64,000 bases of DNA from the NCBI GenBank assembly GCA_034440615.1, contig JAOTOM010002243.1:31891-95890 (forward strand). The letters run 5' to 3'. This document shows, piece by piece, positions 13,338-23,879 of the stretch. Within the stretch, counting starts at the first letter, position 1, and each line of letters starts with the position of its first letter. The notes beneath the pieces are model-generated. The model had not been told where the DNA came from. It did not search any database and was given only the letters and a program-made list of their open reading frames with translations. This stretch comes from Ashinkailepas kermadecensis (lineage: Eukaryota > Arthropoda > Thecostraca > Neolepadidae). Made by a program: the position numbers and the translations under genes.

Positions 13338-14004
13338 GTATGTATGTGTGTGTGTGTGCTTGTGTGTGTACGTACGTGCGTACGTATTTTTATTGCAAAT
13401 AGGAGAATATGGTATATGCATGCTATTTTTCTGCCCAGTGGAAATAATTTGTGCTTTGTCAATGCACCACGCTTGCATCTGCAGGGCGCTAACTAAATAA
13501 TAGCTGTTACAGGGTGGAAAAACAGCTTGATTCTGCATTTTGGTCCTTAAAAAATTATCCCACTCGGAAAAGTACTATCTGTCTGTCTCTGTCTCTGTCT
13601 CTGTCTCTGTCTCTGTCTCTGTCTCTGTCTCTGTCTCTGTCTCTGTCTCTGTCTCTGTCTCTGTCTCTGTCTCTGTCTCTGTCTCTGTCTCTGTCTCTGT
13701 CTCTGTCTCTGTCTCTGTCTCTGTCTCTGTCTCTGTCTCTGTCTCTGTCTCTGTCTCTGTCTCTGTCTCTGTCTCTGTCTCTGTCTCTGTCTCTGTCTCT
13801 GTCTCTGTCTCTGTCTCTGTCTCTGTCTCTGTCTCTGTCTCTGTCTCTGTCTCTGTCTCTGTCTCTGTCTCTGTCTCTGTCTCTGTCTCTGTCTCTGTCT
13901 CTGTCTCTGTCTCTGTCTCTGTCTCTGTCTCTGTCTCTGTCTCTGTCTCTGTCTCTGTCTCTGTCTCTGTCTCTGTCTCTGTCTCTGTCTCTGTCTCTGT
14001 TCTG

Positions 14005-14054
<50 letters not shown>

Positions 14055-17000
14055 TCTCTCTCTTTCTATATATATATATATATATCGCTGTCGCTTTCTT
14101 TCTATCTCTCATACTGAAAGTTTGAGTGGCGCTGTGTGACATGGACTCCGAACTTTTGCTCTTTCGTACAAATGCCCACACTGGAAGAGAAAAAGCTGGT
14201 TCTAATGTTATAAACAGAAAACAAATCATGATCTCAGAATTACATGAACTAAAAGTTACTCTCCAAATCTAGGAAGAACGCAAACTAAAGCTGTATCGCA
14301 TTCGTTCTAATATGTCGTTTTTAATATCACTTCAACCTCGAAATCAACTTTATGTCAAAAGGACTGAACTCGCGTTGCATGCATAAGGTACACATTTGTT
14401 CCTGTCATGCAAGCTAGTCCGACGGCTTGGTAGTAGGATGGATCTAATTCCCTGGCAAGGTTGTCTTATTTCCAACGAATTGGTTGCAACAGTTCTTGGT
14501 TTTTTGTTTGCACAGAAATGGGTGAAAAAGATGACGCGGGACAAGTTTAAGAACAAAAGAAGGGCCGGGAAGAAGTGCTTGTCAGATGGCTGCGCGGAAG
14601 GCAAGAAAAGAAAGTCAGCGGTTCTGCCAAGACGGGGAGCGCTCCCAAGCGTCGATGTGTGGAGGGCTTGCCCGATTATTCACCTCAGGTAAATTAGTGA
14701 CTGCACCCTATACAGCTGTTTAAATGCATAGGTTTAAATAGACATATAATGATGAAATGTATTCTTTAACTAGCTTCCCTAGCTTAATATGCAATGTCAT
14801 GCATGTGTTTACTATGCCGCAGTGTTCAATGCTTGTACAGGAAATGGATAATAAGGACTGTATACCTCGGGCATCGCTGTCGTAGTACTAACACCAGGTA
14901 ACGTACTGGCGCTGCCAATGAATGTTCTGTCTCCCAAATGGTGGGACCGAGCTCGACTTCCGTCATGGAGCCTCCGGGCTTTAACCTAACCACGACCGTC
15001 GCTGGCGCTCGAAAAAGGTAGTGGGACACGTGCCGACAACTGTCCTGCGTGGTGGCTGCGAATTAAATGGGCAATGGTAGGGTGCATCGAAAGAAAAACA
15101 ATGAAACGTTTGGACGGTCCTTTTGGTGGTCATCCAGGGTTCCATCGGCTTTGTATTGCAGGACTTCGACCTCATGCTTGTTTGGTATAGGTCGTATTGT
15201 CACAATGCAATATACGTCACGTTACGTCACGTTGCCTTTTGTCTTTATTATCTGTACGGTATGCGTTTTGAGTTGGTGACCCTAACCCCGAATTACCAAA
15301 CTAGGAACTCATTAGTTCCTAGCTTGGTACTATCACTAAAAAAAACTGCTTGCATGTTACAAAGAGCGACTTCGATATCGAAATGTACAAGAACCTGCTA
15401 AAGTCGGGTGATGCTGTGAACGTCAAAGATTTGATGGGCGAAACCTTCCCGGCTAGACGTCGGGCAATCGTGGAAGAAAATACTACTATCAAGGAGATCA
15501 TGGCGGACTACCCTCTTCTCTTCACTAACGCAGAGGTAAGTTAGCTACACATAGGCACGTGGTGTTTGACCAACCTGAGGCTTACAGCCATTTACAGTGT
15601 TATGTAGGAACACAATGTTTAACCTGACATTGGCTGTACCTTCCAGGCATCAGCTCCTATGGGCATAATATTCCTGCTACGTGACTATTTCTGGAATCAA
15701 TTGACATGGTGTTTTTTTTTTAGTGCAACCGATATCGCTGGAATTATACATTTCCTGGAAGTGCGAGGAGCTTTGAATTTGTGTATATTTCCGAGGTTAC
15801 GGGAAGGTTAATTTAAAATATTTCGCATGCTAAACTACCACCATATATAAGCTTGTCATATTTTATATCATACTGAACTTCAATTTTCTTCTCTGATAGA
15901 TTGTGCTCTCATTTTGGCTTCCAGAAGGTTACTTGATACTATTTGACAGCGCTGGCAAACGTATTACGTTTTTTTTCTCATAGATTCGCCCAGCACTTCC
16001 TGAAACCCATAAAAAGGAGTTTCTGTTGTCAGAACAGATAGAAAATTCCCCTCAAAATTTATTTCCCCAAATTTCCCTTTCCGAACCCATAATTACGAAA
16101 CATAATTCAAGCCCGGTGTAGGATATAGCTGTTTACAGTGTCGTGTAAATAACTTTATTTTCTAAACGGTTACAACACATTTAACTAATTTACTGCTTGT
16201 ATCTATCATTAGAATCTCATATCGCATCTAGTCCTTGTGGAAAGCCCACACCGGGCCTTGGAAAACTATACAATGTGTACATAATATCCAACGTCCATGC
16301 CTCCCGACATCACGCCACCAATGTTACCGCATTTACCGCATAATAGGCGGCCGCGGTAGCTCAGTCGATAGAGTGTCGGACTCTTGATCGCAAGATTGTA
16401 GGTTCGAATCTCGCAACCGGTGGCATTACCGAGTCCACCCGCGACCAATCGGTGCGAGAGGTTGGAGACGCGATATGACCTAGCGGTTGAATGCGTCGTA
16501 AAAGAACCCAAGGTTCTTCTTCTACCACATATACTCAACCCGGATAACAGGCTTGTCCACAGGATTCCACGTGCCGTCGAATCCCTAACTGGTATCGCCA
16601 AAATATCGTATTCTGCTGGATCCCCCGCCACGTTGGACTTGCTGGAAATGAAGTTGCCGATATAGCCGCTAAGCACGCTATCAGTAATGGCCGTGAAGAT
16701 CGGCCACCTCTCTCCATATTATCATATATACGATCCGAATGGCAAGAGCCTGGAACTCCAAACCTAGTAAGCTGAGGGTAATAAAGCCGTAACTAGGAAT
16801 GTCACAGTCCTCACACCGGACCTCACGACGAGAGGGAATAACGCTCTGCCGATTGTAGACAGGGCATGCCTTCGCGATACACAGCTACATACTGATCAGT
16901 GATGACCGGTCAGTATGTAGCTGACCGGTCATGCACACGCTGATCGGTCATTACATACGACCTTTATGCCCAAGCTGTTCCGACCCGCTTATCGTGTATC

Positions 17001-19659
17001 ATGTTTTGTAGGTTGTTTACTGTTGGAACCTCTACGACACCAGATTTTAGGACGGGTGAACACCGACAATGCGTATGCTACTAAAAATGACTCTGGGGTC
17101 GTATCGTCTGGGGAAATGTTTACCTTCCTTCAACAAGCAGCTTTTGATGTTGTATGTCGCCGCTGCTGAGGATTATTTATTACTGACTACTATAGGAGCA
17201 TGGCAGATTGTCTGTAAACACAGTTTTAGGCGCAAAATGACCCTGCCAGTCGACGCGCCCATAAACTCCAATTCATCATCATCACGGCAGCAGTTGTGTG
17301 ATACCGGTGGTGTGGTGAATGCAGTAGTGGCATGAAATTAATGTGTATCGTTTACTGTACAGTTCTGGCTGGAGATGGATCGGATCAGCTGCCGGCCGGA
17401 CTTCGAAAAGTGGGCGAGAAGTAACTTGGTTTCCTGGCTAGAGAAGGTCGCGACAGCTCTCAAGGGACTCTTTGGTACGGTTAACATGGTCCACTGTACA
17501 AACGAGTTGTTTTAGGATATTTTGTTGTTTGCGTCCCTTAAGTGGACACAGACCATTGTCTCCATTTCATATTATGGAACACATTTGTTTCCGGATAAAA
17601 ACTGCATCTTTTATGGACTCCAGTTTGGCGTATGTCATAAATGTAACCCACATTAATTTGCACCCATTGGAGAGCTAACACCACCATGATTCTGAAAACT
17701 GCAATTCATGATCAACACTAGTTCTTATGTTCGAAAGTAAACATGAAACGTAAATCGTCATCTAAAAAAGAAAACACTCATGTAACACAAGTGTGTATAT
17801 TCTTACACAGGTGTGTAGGCAAGTTTCTAGTTGGAAAACATGGCAAAATGAAACAAATAAAGGACAACCTTTAGTTGTAGCCGGGCGATTTAAAACTTCT
17901 GTGGTATCTTTTTTAATTGTTTATCTTTTTTCATCTTTTTTATTTAAACACAAAGTCACTGAACATTGCTGAAAAAGAAACTTATTTCTGAACGTCAGCC
18001 AAGTTATGCGAGCTCGGGGATGTGCATGCTCCTAATTGTTCTATATCATTTCCGAAGCAATTTGAAGCAAATGAATATTGAAATAGCTTCTAAGAATTAA
18101 ATTCTGTCTTCACTCTAGATCCACCACTGTGTCGACACTGAACCCACCACTGATCTCACCACCAGTGGAACCAAGTGTTTGTTCTGGGGCAGGATTGGAG
18201 CTGAGTGTTGAACGTACTAGCATGGCTTAGCAGTAAGGTGTAGGTTTACAAAATAATAATGCACAACTTGCTTGAATTTCAACAATAGATTTCCATTGGC
18301 GACGCCAAAGTTTGAAGCCATGTGTTTCTGTAACCAGTGTGTGGTAGTCATAAGGGTCGGCTGACCGCCCTCTTACGAGCAAAAGGATATGTTCGCCATG
18401 TCAACTTTATAGTTTGCAGTCGGAGCTGGGTCAGCGTATGAACCGAAGTATGTGTTTGGCTTGCTTCTAAAAATCCTGGTTACGCTACTGCTACTGATTA
18501 CTGTTGTCCTGGTGGTATGCAGATGCAATGGTCTTAAATCTCCCGTTTGAGATCTTGGGGATGCAGCGATCACCCAAGAATTGCATCTTTGATTATCCAT
18601 TCATACTACCCAGATCAGTGGATAAAGGTCCTCACATTTCGCTACCAATGGCTAGATTAATGAATGTGTGAACGCGGCTGCGAACAGATTTGGATATGGC
18701 CATCATGTTTTCAAGTGTGGGGAACCAATATCATGTATCAATGGACTGATGCAAGGAAGTATTTGGATGCAATTTCGATTACAAAATGTTCATTTGTTGA
18801 CCATATCAATGGCCTAGATCATGATCAAGCCTCATCCCTTAGGTCATGGATGACCCGAGTTGTTTTGCAATTTTAAATTCTGCTGAAAATGTATCGTTCT
18901 TACTTTTCTGGGGTAAAAAATAGATGCCAAATTCGGAATCGGCATTGAATATTATTCCGGGATGATCCCCAACCATTACTCTGGGAGCATAACCAAATAA
19001 GGCATAATAAAGCGCTGCATATAAACTTGGAAACATTGCATTGAATAACTGGAATGAAGATTTAGGCTCCTTTATGGTATACATACGAATATATTGGAAC
19101 GTCTTTTCTTATCTAGGGCGTAATTTGGGGCATAAGCATGTATATCCCGTGCAGTGGGTCCATGCACATGTGCAAGGTATGTGACGTGCGTAAATGATAG
19201 GTTCTCCTTTTATGTGAACTCATGCGAACCGTTTTCAAACAGGTTCTAAAGCGAAAAATATTTCAGAGATATTCGAATCTGTTTTAGAGGACCTGACCTG
19301 TGACAACATCGATGTCCTCTCGTCGACACAAATAATTACGGCATGGTGAATTGTGTTGGGCTATCCGTTGCAATTCGTTTCATTTCGTTCCGTCCATTGG
19401 TTCCGGAGTTGACGGGTTAAAATCCTCCCAGTGACTGGTGTATGGGAGAACACGCCAGCGACTGCCGGGTTAATTTAGTATCGTAGCATGTGTATTTACT
19501 CTAACAAGGCATACTGCCCTCATTGCAGAAAGCGCCCTCAAACAGGCCATGGCCGTGCTCCGAGAGCCCTGGCTGATGGATTCTGCTGAACCACGGGACG
19601 GCAGCCCACACCTTCAGAAACTGACTTCAGGGTACACCATTTGGGTGGAGAGACAGTGA
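7969..19659 (+). CDS. CACTA-associated second protein (TNPA-like role inferred)
   Basis: Proposed join 7972-8327, 10682-10837, 11636-11773, 12265-12361, 14516-14688, 15367-15535, 17363-17474, 19529-19659: 443 residues. Each junction has GT/AG and the phases agree. An acceptor (TATTTCAG) lies just before the first ATG, so an upstream exon, probably 2131-2145, is expected. Residues 1-85 resemble a beta-grasp (ubiquitin/PB1-like) domain. The middle exons encode DWTEILDLVYASYTS, PTRSAYTKMAGAILTVYPHL and KKMTRDKFKNKRR. Later ones encode VKDLMGETFPARRRAIVEE...ADYPLLF and FWLEMDRI. This order matches a family of uncharacterised animal proteins with KFKN.RR and W.ALF motifs. A role in binding subterminal repeats is inferred from plant TNPA, not shown. 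The last exon may instead end at a donor near 19631. I am sure of exons 1 and 3-6 and less sure of 2, 7 and 8. Confidence 0.68.
8649..9313. mobile_element. piggyBac-type MITE (TTAA-flanked)
   Basis: Both ends are TTAA followed inward by CCCTCGCAC.GCTG in inverted orientation. The inverted repeats run about 125 bp, through GGGGTAGATAC, TTTTCCCGCGA.AGCGGGAAAA and AGCTATTTTTACAT. TTAA target sites and CCC termini are the hallmark of piggyBac elements. There is no coding capacity, so it is non-autonomous. It lies in an intron of the second CACTA gene. A related copy is at 39748. Confidence 0.85.
9314..9493. mobile_element. Partial piggyBac-type MITE end
   Basis: The segment ends GCCGTGCGAGGGTTAA, like the right end of the neighbouring MITE, and has the same G-run/TATCTACC/C-run motif at 9420-9453. 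The left end is not recognisable, so this is a truncated or rearranged second copy beside the full one. Confidence 0.6.
9494..10260 (-). pseudogene. LINE remnant, RNase H and distal region
   Basis: On the minus strand, around 9720-9870, the translation includes HPKHENW and RTLTRLRIGHAYNHR. This resembles the segment downstream of RNase H in I/Jockey-like LINEs (usually LTRLRIGHT). Between 10140 and 10260 a WVP motif could be decayed RNase H. The frames are interrupted, so it is a pseudogene in a CACTA intron. Confidence 0.45.
9850..9909 (+). repeat. SINE/LINE 3' tail: GCGCCC.AAAACCCAAATAAC
   Basis: A short tail with GACCATAGTAGTCGAAGCGCCC and then AAACCCAAAT plus repeated AACT. Very similar tails occur at 36325, 39555 and 40930, which points to one retroposon family with a fixed 3' end. 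Confidence 0.55.
11329..11440 (+). repeat. Dispersed repeat pair, copy 1
   Basis: About 110 bp similar to 12638-12750, sharing TTCTTGAGGATTTGG, TGTTACAGCCTTTGTAGTGC and GTATGATGCA.GAGAG. The class is unknown. Both copies are in introns of the second CACTA gene. Confidence 0.7.
12531..12612. repeat. (TA)n microsatellite
   Basis: About 82 bp of uninterrupted TA dinucleotides, followed by TACACATATA. Confidence 0.97.
12638..12750 (+). repeat. Dispersed repeat pair, copy 2
   Basis: Partner of 11329-11440. It directly follows the (TA)n tract, which suggests a repeat with a microsatellite end. Confidence 0.7.
13296..13387. repeat. (AT)n and (GT)n microsatellites
   Basis: AT repeats to about 13334 change into TGTA and GT repeats and then into a TACG-rich end. 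Confidence 0.93.
13578..14085. repeat. (CTGTCT)n hexanucleotide array with (TC)n and (TA)n end
   Basis: About 430 bp of almost perfect 6-bp repeat. It breaks to 5 bp once near 14000, then degenerates through CT and TA tracts. It lies between the exons ending at 12361 and starting at 14516. Open frames across it are artefacts of the period. Confidence 0.97.
16349..16524 (+). mobile_element. tRNA-Lys-derived SINE, copy 1
   Basis: The head reads as a tRNA: GCCGCGGTAGCTCAGTCGAT (A box), an anticodon region GGACTCTTGATC with CTT (Lys), and GGTTCGAATCT (B box). The body CGACCAATCGGTGCGAGAGG and GACCTAGCGGTTGAATGCG is shared with 35670-35844. Flanking TACCGCATAATA and TACCACATATAC could be a decayed target duplication. 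It is a SINE rather than a functional tRNA, because the acceptor stem does not pair and the body is fixed. Confidence 0.85.
16540..16880 (+). pseudogene. LINE RNase H fragment, frameshifted
   Basis: Frame by frame the translation gives QNIVFCWIPRHVGLAGNEVA then DIAAKHA, the RNase H signature of I/Jockey-like LINEs. After a shift comes RAWNSKPSKLRVIKP and then LTTREGITLCRL, the usual following segments. At least two frameshifts and a stop are present. It sits in an intron of the second CACTA gene. Confidence 0.75.
16882..16923. repeat. Short perfect hairpin
   Basis: A 14-bp stem, CAGCTACATACTGA, is repeated as its exact complement across a 14-nt loop. GACCGGTCA-like words repeat just downstream. 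Confidence 0.8.
17475..19528 (+). other. Intron, nothing recognised
   Basis: Between the proposed last two exons of the second CACTA gene. I see no repeat or coding signal I can support. A frame after an acceptor near 18119 meets a stop in the required phase. Confidence 0.45.
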
Positions 19660-20066
19660 GACAGTGCTACACTGTCCAAAGTGCGGAGTCGGCTGTCCTG
19701 GTGTTTACGCTGGCACACTCGGTATTTAACTGCCAGTTTTCGAAACGTTATAGGTGTTTCGGAACTTTCATTCAAAGGTATGTGCTGGGAATTGACGATG
19801 GAATCTCGGTCCCCGATAAGACATTATCCTTCATCCAAAACTTTAAGTTTTGAAGCAACTAGTAGCGTTGTTACGATACTGTAGCGGTGTCTCCGATAAG
19901 ACCCATCCTCCATCCAAAAACTGAATTTTGAAGTAGCGTAGTTCCGTACCGCAGTTCGGTAGCGTAGTGGAAGCGACGCGTTTTTTCTTCACGGTACTGT
20001 ATTAAGCAGTAGTTTGATTAATGCGTTCAGCTATCTCGCTTATATCGGTGTTGATCGGTTATGTTT

Positions 20067-20072
20067 AATAAA
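20067..20072 (+). promoter_or_regulatory. Candidate polyadenylation signal of the second CACTA gene
   Basis: AATAAA about 410 bp downstream of the proposed stop at 19657-19659 and inside the element. Confidence 0.4.
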
Positions 20073-20271
20073 ACTGAAAATGAGATGGAAATGTTTTCAG
20101 GTTTTGGCGACATACAGTGAAAATATTCATCCTTTGAAACGTCAAAGAATGGTGCGCGTTGATGATGCAATGTTATTTGTATGCCTTGATATCAGTGTAT
20201 CATGTAAATTTTGTGCATATTATTTTAGATGCCGAAAATGTACTTTTTGAAATGTGCTATCACACCAGAGG

Positions 20272-20601
20272 GTGTAGACGAACACCCATAGCTTCGGGTG
20301 TTGAGCTACACCCTAGGTGTGGGGTTACTTTTTATTGAGAAGGGTGTTATTTTGGAGCTTTCCGGGATCCGTGACCGGGTGGTGTAACACAACTACCATA
20401 ATGGGTGTCAACGAACACCCTTAGTGAAGTATTAATGAACCGATGTGGTACATGAACACTCTTTAGCAGGGTTACCGGAGCTGAAGAGTTTGAAAAACAC
20501 GCCTTTTTGAACCAGGTAAAATGCTCAACGTACACCCATTATTCGGCTTACCTAACTCTTTATAAAGGTGTTGTTTTGTCGCCGTGATTTTGCGCATTAT
20601 G
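20272..20601. repeat. CACTA right subterminal repeats
   Basis: Several copies of ACACCCAT or CCATAATGGGTGT in both orientations, including 20397-20408, 20532-20543 and 20595-20606, plus related ACACCCTTAG and ACACCCTAGG words. They mirror the left-end cluster. Confidence 0.75.
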
Positions 20602-20623
20602 GGTGTGAATATTTTTATCTGTG
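20602..20623 (-). repeat. CACTA right terminal inverted repeat
   Basis: Reverse complement of 1726-1747 with one mismatch, ending CTGTG and followed by TA. Confidence 0.88.
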
Positions 20624-21009
20624 TACATATGTAATACATTGTGTTTTATCACATACATTTTGGGTTTTGCGCTAGACCAATTAGACTATGAGTATTAAAC
20701 AGAGAAACAAAAATACTATATTGCTTTGATCTGATCTGGCACATTGAGATCAGGTTACAAACACCTTTATTAATTACCTATCCATTGCTGGAAGATTATC
20801 TTACGTAACTATATACCTCGATTTGTTTCCAGCCTCTGTAATAACATTCTAAAACAGCACTTCTCGGAACAGATTGTATTTAGTCATAGCCTAAAATTGA
20901 CTTCGTCTGGCTCCGAGACCCCGGGACACCCGACAAAAATAAGATGCAACCAAAAGATCCGAAATCCAATGGTGAGAAGGTATACCAAATGTAGGCACCA
21001 TTCATCTAA

Positions 21010-22240
21010 ATCTAATTCTGGTTAAACAGAATGTTCAGATTCATCTTGATAGGCACAACCTTTTAAGGGATACTCAACATGGATTTCGATCTCGAAGGTC
21101 TTGTTTAACTAACCTATTTGAGTTCATGGAGTATGTTACTAAAGAAGTAGACAATCAAAGGACCTCAAAAAGTGGGCTGATCAATGACAGATGTCTTTCA
21201 ACTATGATAAGTGTAAGGTTATGCATCTGGGGTCTGGAGGTGATGCTTTCAGATATACAATGGAAGGTAGGGAACTGGATGTTATTGAAGAAGAAAGAGA
21301 CTTAGGTGTGTTGGTTTCAAAAGACCTTAGAGCAGAAAAACAATGTATCTCAGCTAGGAACATGGCGCTCAGAATGCTGGGACTCATTAATAGGAGTGTG
21401 AGATGTAAGAGCAAGGAAGTCATGAAAAAAATATGTACTTAGCATATGTGCTTATGCTTAACACTTGCAATATTATGTACAAGCATGGAGCCCCTACCTA
21501 GAAAAAGATGTAGATATGTTAGAAAGAGTGCAGCGCAAAGCCACTAGACTCATCAGTGGAATAGGCAACTTATAATATGGAGAAAGGCTTGTGGCATTAT
21601 ATATGTACTCACTCAAGTATGGGAGATTCAGGGGGGGAAATGGTTGAAATGAACACATTTGTTAAAGGGTTAGATCACGTCAATTTCAATGATGCTCTTC
21701 TGTTTGGAATATCACATAGGGGTCATCAATTCAGGCTAAACAAGTTGAGGTGTAGGACAGTTAAGCGACAACAGGTCTTCAGTCAAAAGGTTGTTGATCA
21801 GTGGAATAGGCTGCCTGCTGATGTTGTGGGGAGTTCCTCATTGAATGTATTTAAAAGTAATGTGGACAAAGTTTGTAAGACAGGAAAATCTTGTTTTTTA
21901 GTTCTAATTAGTGATGGATGGGGTCAGATTTATGCTAAGTAAGTGTGCACGGCACAACCCCTTTAAGCAGGCATGGATGCAGCTTGAAGATTATTGGTAA
22001 GGCATTCAACCCACATATGTGTTAAGAGTGATCAAGTGAATAGGGCTGGATAGCTAGGGTAAATAGGCATTGATAGGTGTGGGATGTTGGTGGATGGTTT
22101 CTTTAGGATGTGGTGTTGGTTGGGGTGGGTCTATTTACCGGGCTTATGGTATCTTCCATTTACAGACTTTACCTGGATGGGCCCTTGTGGCTTTTATTAA
22201 GTCTAAGCATTTTATGACTTTATGACTATATATAACGGTC
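21010..22240 (+). mobile_element. LINE family A, internally deleted copy
   Basis: It begins with decayed reverse transcriptase (LLRDTQHGFRS, SCLTNLFEFMEYV) and then jumps to the region with DKCKVMHLGSG and ERDLGVLVSKDLRAEKQCIS, so the catalytic core (DFSKAFD to FADD) is deleted. It continues through the C-terminal tail (KRQQVFSQKVVDQWNRLPAD) and a 3' UTR ending in TTTATGACTTTATGAC. Several frameshifts and stops are present. It is CR1-like by its C-terminal pattern. Confidence 0.85.
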
Positions 22241-22543
22241 TAGCCGTTCGGGAGTTATTCTGAAAAAAATATCAGGGAGGAGCAATATCCCCCCCCCCAT
22301 GACAGTTCTATGTTTAACAACGTGCGACAAAAGCATGTAGCACATGCTGCACACACACCACGAGCGTGCCGCGGAACCGCATGCACTCGACTATGGCGGA
22401 CATTATTTGTGCAATGGTATATACTGAGTGAATTTTCCTTCTGGAACCGGCGCTGGTGTTGCCACTCGGTAGGTGTCCATCACTCACTTCGTTGCTACAG
22501 CTTGTACGATGTCATTTCAACACGCCCCTGCAATTCAACCACT

Positions 22544-23452
22544 TCATCACCAGCAGCACTCGTCACCAACGGCACGTGGTCACCAGCGGCACGTAGTCAC
22601 CAGCAGCACGTAGTCACCAGCAGCACGTAGTCACCAGCAGCACTCGTCACCAGCGGCACGTGATCACCAGCAGCACATAGTCACCAGCGACACGTAGTCA
22701 CCAGCGGCACGTGGTCACCAGCAGCACATAGTCACCAGCGGCACATAGTCACCAGCGGCACGTGGTCACCAGCGACACGTAGTCACCAGCAGTAGGTCGT
22801 CACCAGCGGCACATAGTCACCAGCGGCACGTAGTCACCAGTGATACGTAGTCACCAACGACACGTAGTCACCAGCGACACGTAGTCACCAACGACACGTA
22901 GTCACCAGTGACACGTAGTCACCAGTGATACGTAGTCATCAGCGACACGTAGTCACCAGCGATACGTAGTCACCAGCGATACATAGTCACTAGCGACACG
23001 TAGTCACCAGTGACACGCAGTCACCAGTGATACGTAGTCATCAGCAGCAAGTAGTCACCAGCAATACCTAGACACCGGCATCACCCCGTCACCAGCAACT
23101 TGTAGCCACCAGCGACACGTATTCACCAGACGCATGTTGTCACCAGCGACACGTATTCACCAGCGGCACGTAGTCAGCAGCGACACGTAGTCACCAGCGG
23201 CACGTAGTCAGCAGCGACACGTATTCACCAGCGGCACGTAGTCAGCAGCGACACGTATTCACCAGCGGCACGTAGTCAGCAGCGACACGTATTCACCAGC
23301 GGCACGTAGTCACCAGCGACACGTATTCACCAGCGGCACGTAGTCAGCAGCGACACGTATTCACCAGCGGCACGTAGTCAGCAGCGACACGTATTCACCA
23401 GCGGCACGTAGTCAGCAGCGACACGTAGTCACCAGCGGCACGTTCTCACAAG
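22544..23452. repeat. 17-bp minisatellite (TAGTCACCAGCGACACG)n
   Basis: About 900 bp of a variable 17-bp unit. From about 23120 to 23430 the array changes to a 34-bp dimer alternating TATTCACCAGCGGCACG with TAGTCAGCAGCGACACG, repeated with little variation. Confidence 0.95.
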
Positions 23453-23875
23453 CGAGGCGTCCACACGTCACGGCGGCGACACCGCGAGGCCAACTGACGC
23501 CACTCGCCACGGAATCGATCACACCGACGCCGGCAGAAATTAGCGCAACCCGACAGCGACGCGGAAGACCACAGGCCAACCGATGTGGCCCGCACAGATT
23601 CGATGCTAGGCCACAGACTCGGCCACAGTCTGGGCATGGGCCCATGGCCCGTACAGGGGAACGCCAGAGAATGTGCTTCCACCCATGAAAAAGTCGCACC
23701 CGCCTGGGAACACTAGAGTGCCACCCCCTCCCCACTCTTGGTCAACGGACTTTTCAGCCAAAGGCTTCAAAGGAAAAGGCACTCCCAAGGAGAAAAACCT
23801 GCTACGCCAATATGCTCCAGTGTACACCCCCCCCCCTCTTACCCACTTTTTAAGACGTTCCTACTCCTATATATA
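23453..23875. other. GC-rich stretch between minisatellite and LINE B
   Basis: No gene is recognised. The 107-residue and shorter frames lack any motif I know. Confidence 0.4.
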
Positions 23876-23879
23876 TATA

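Larger units (their letters stand above)
1726..20623 (+). mobile_element. Complete CACTA/EnSpm-type DNA transposon, 18.9 kb
   Basis: The left end CACAGATAAAAATATT at 1726 recurs as its reverse complement ending at 20623. The terminal inverted repeats are 22 bp with one mismatch. Both ends are flanked by TA (1724-1725 and 20624-20625), which fits a 2-bp target duplication. The CAC start, short duplication and subterminal repeats fit the CACTA superfamily. Inside are a zinc-finger transposase and a second, spliced protein in the same orientation, whose frames appear open throughout. The introns carry younger insertions: LINE A remnant, piggyBac-like MITEs, RNase H LINE fragments, a tRNA-Lys SINE and microsatellites. 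These account for the large size. Boundaries rest on the inverted repeats seen; class assignment rests on protein resemblance. Confidence 0.85.

Noticed and set aside
13514..14229. Frames of about 200 codons (SLSLS, SVSV and RDRD repeats) across the hexanucleotide array
   Set aside because: They exist on both strands only because a 6-bp repeat has no stop codon.
16349..16421. Possible tRNA-Lys gene
   Set aside because: The acceptor stem does not pair, and the same head is joined to a fixed SINE body here and at 35670.
22544..23452. CRISPR-like array
   Set aside because: Adjacent 17-bp units with no spacers, in a eukaryotic genome.
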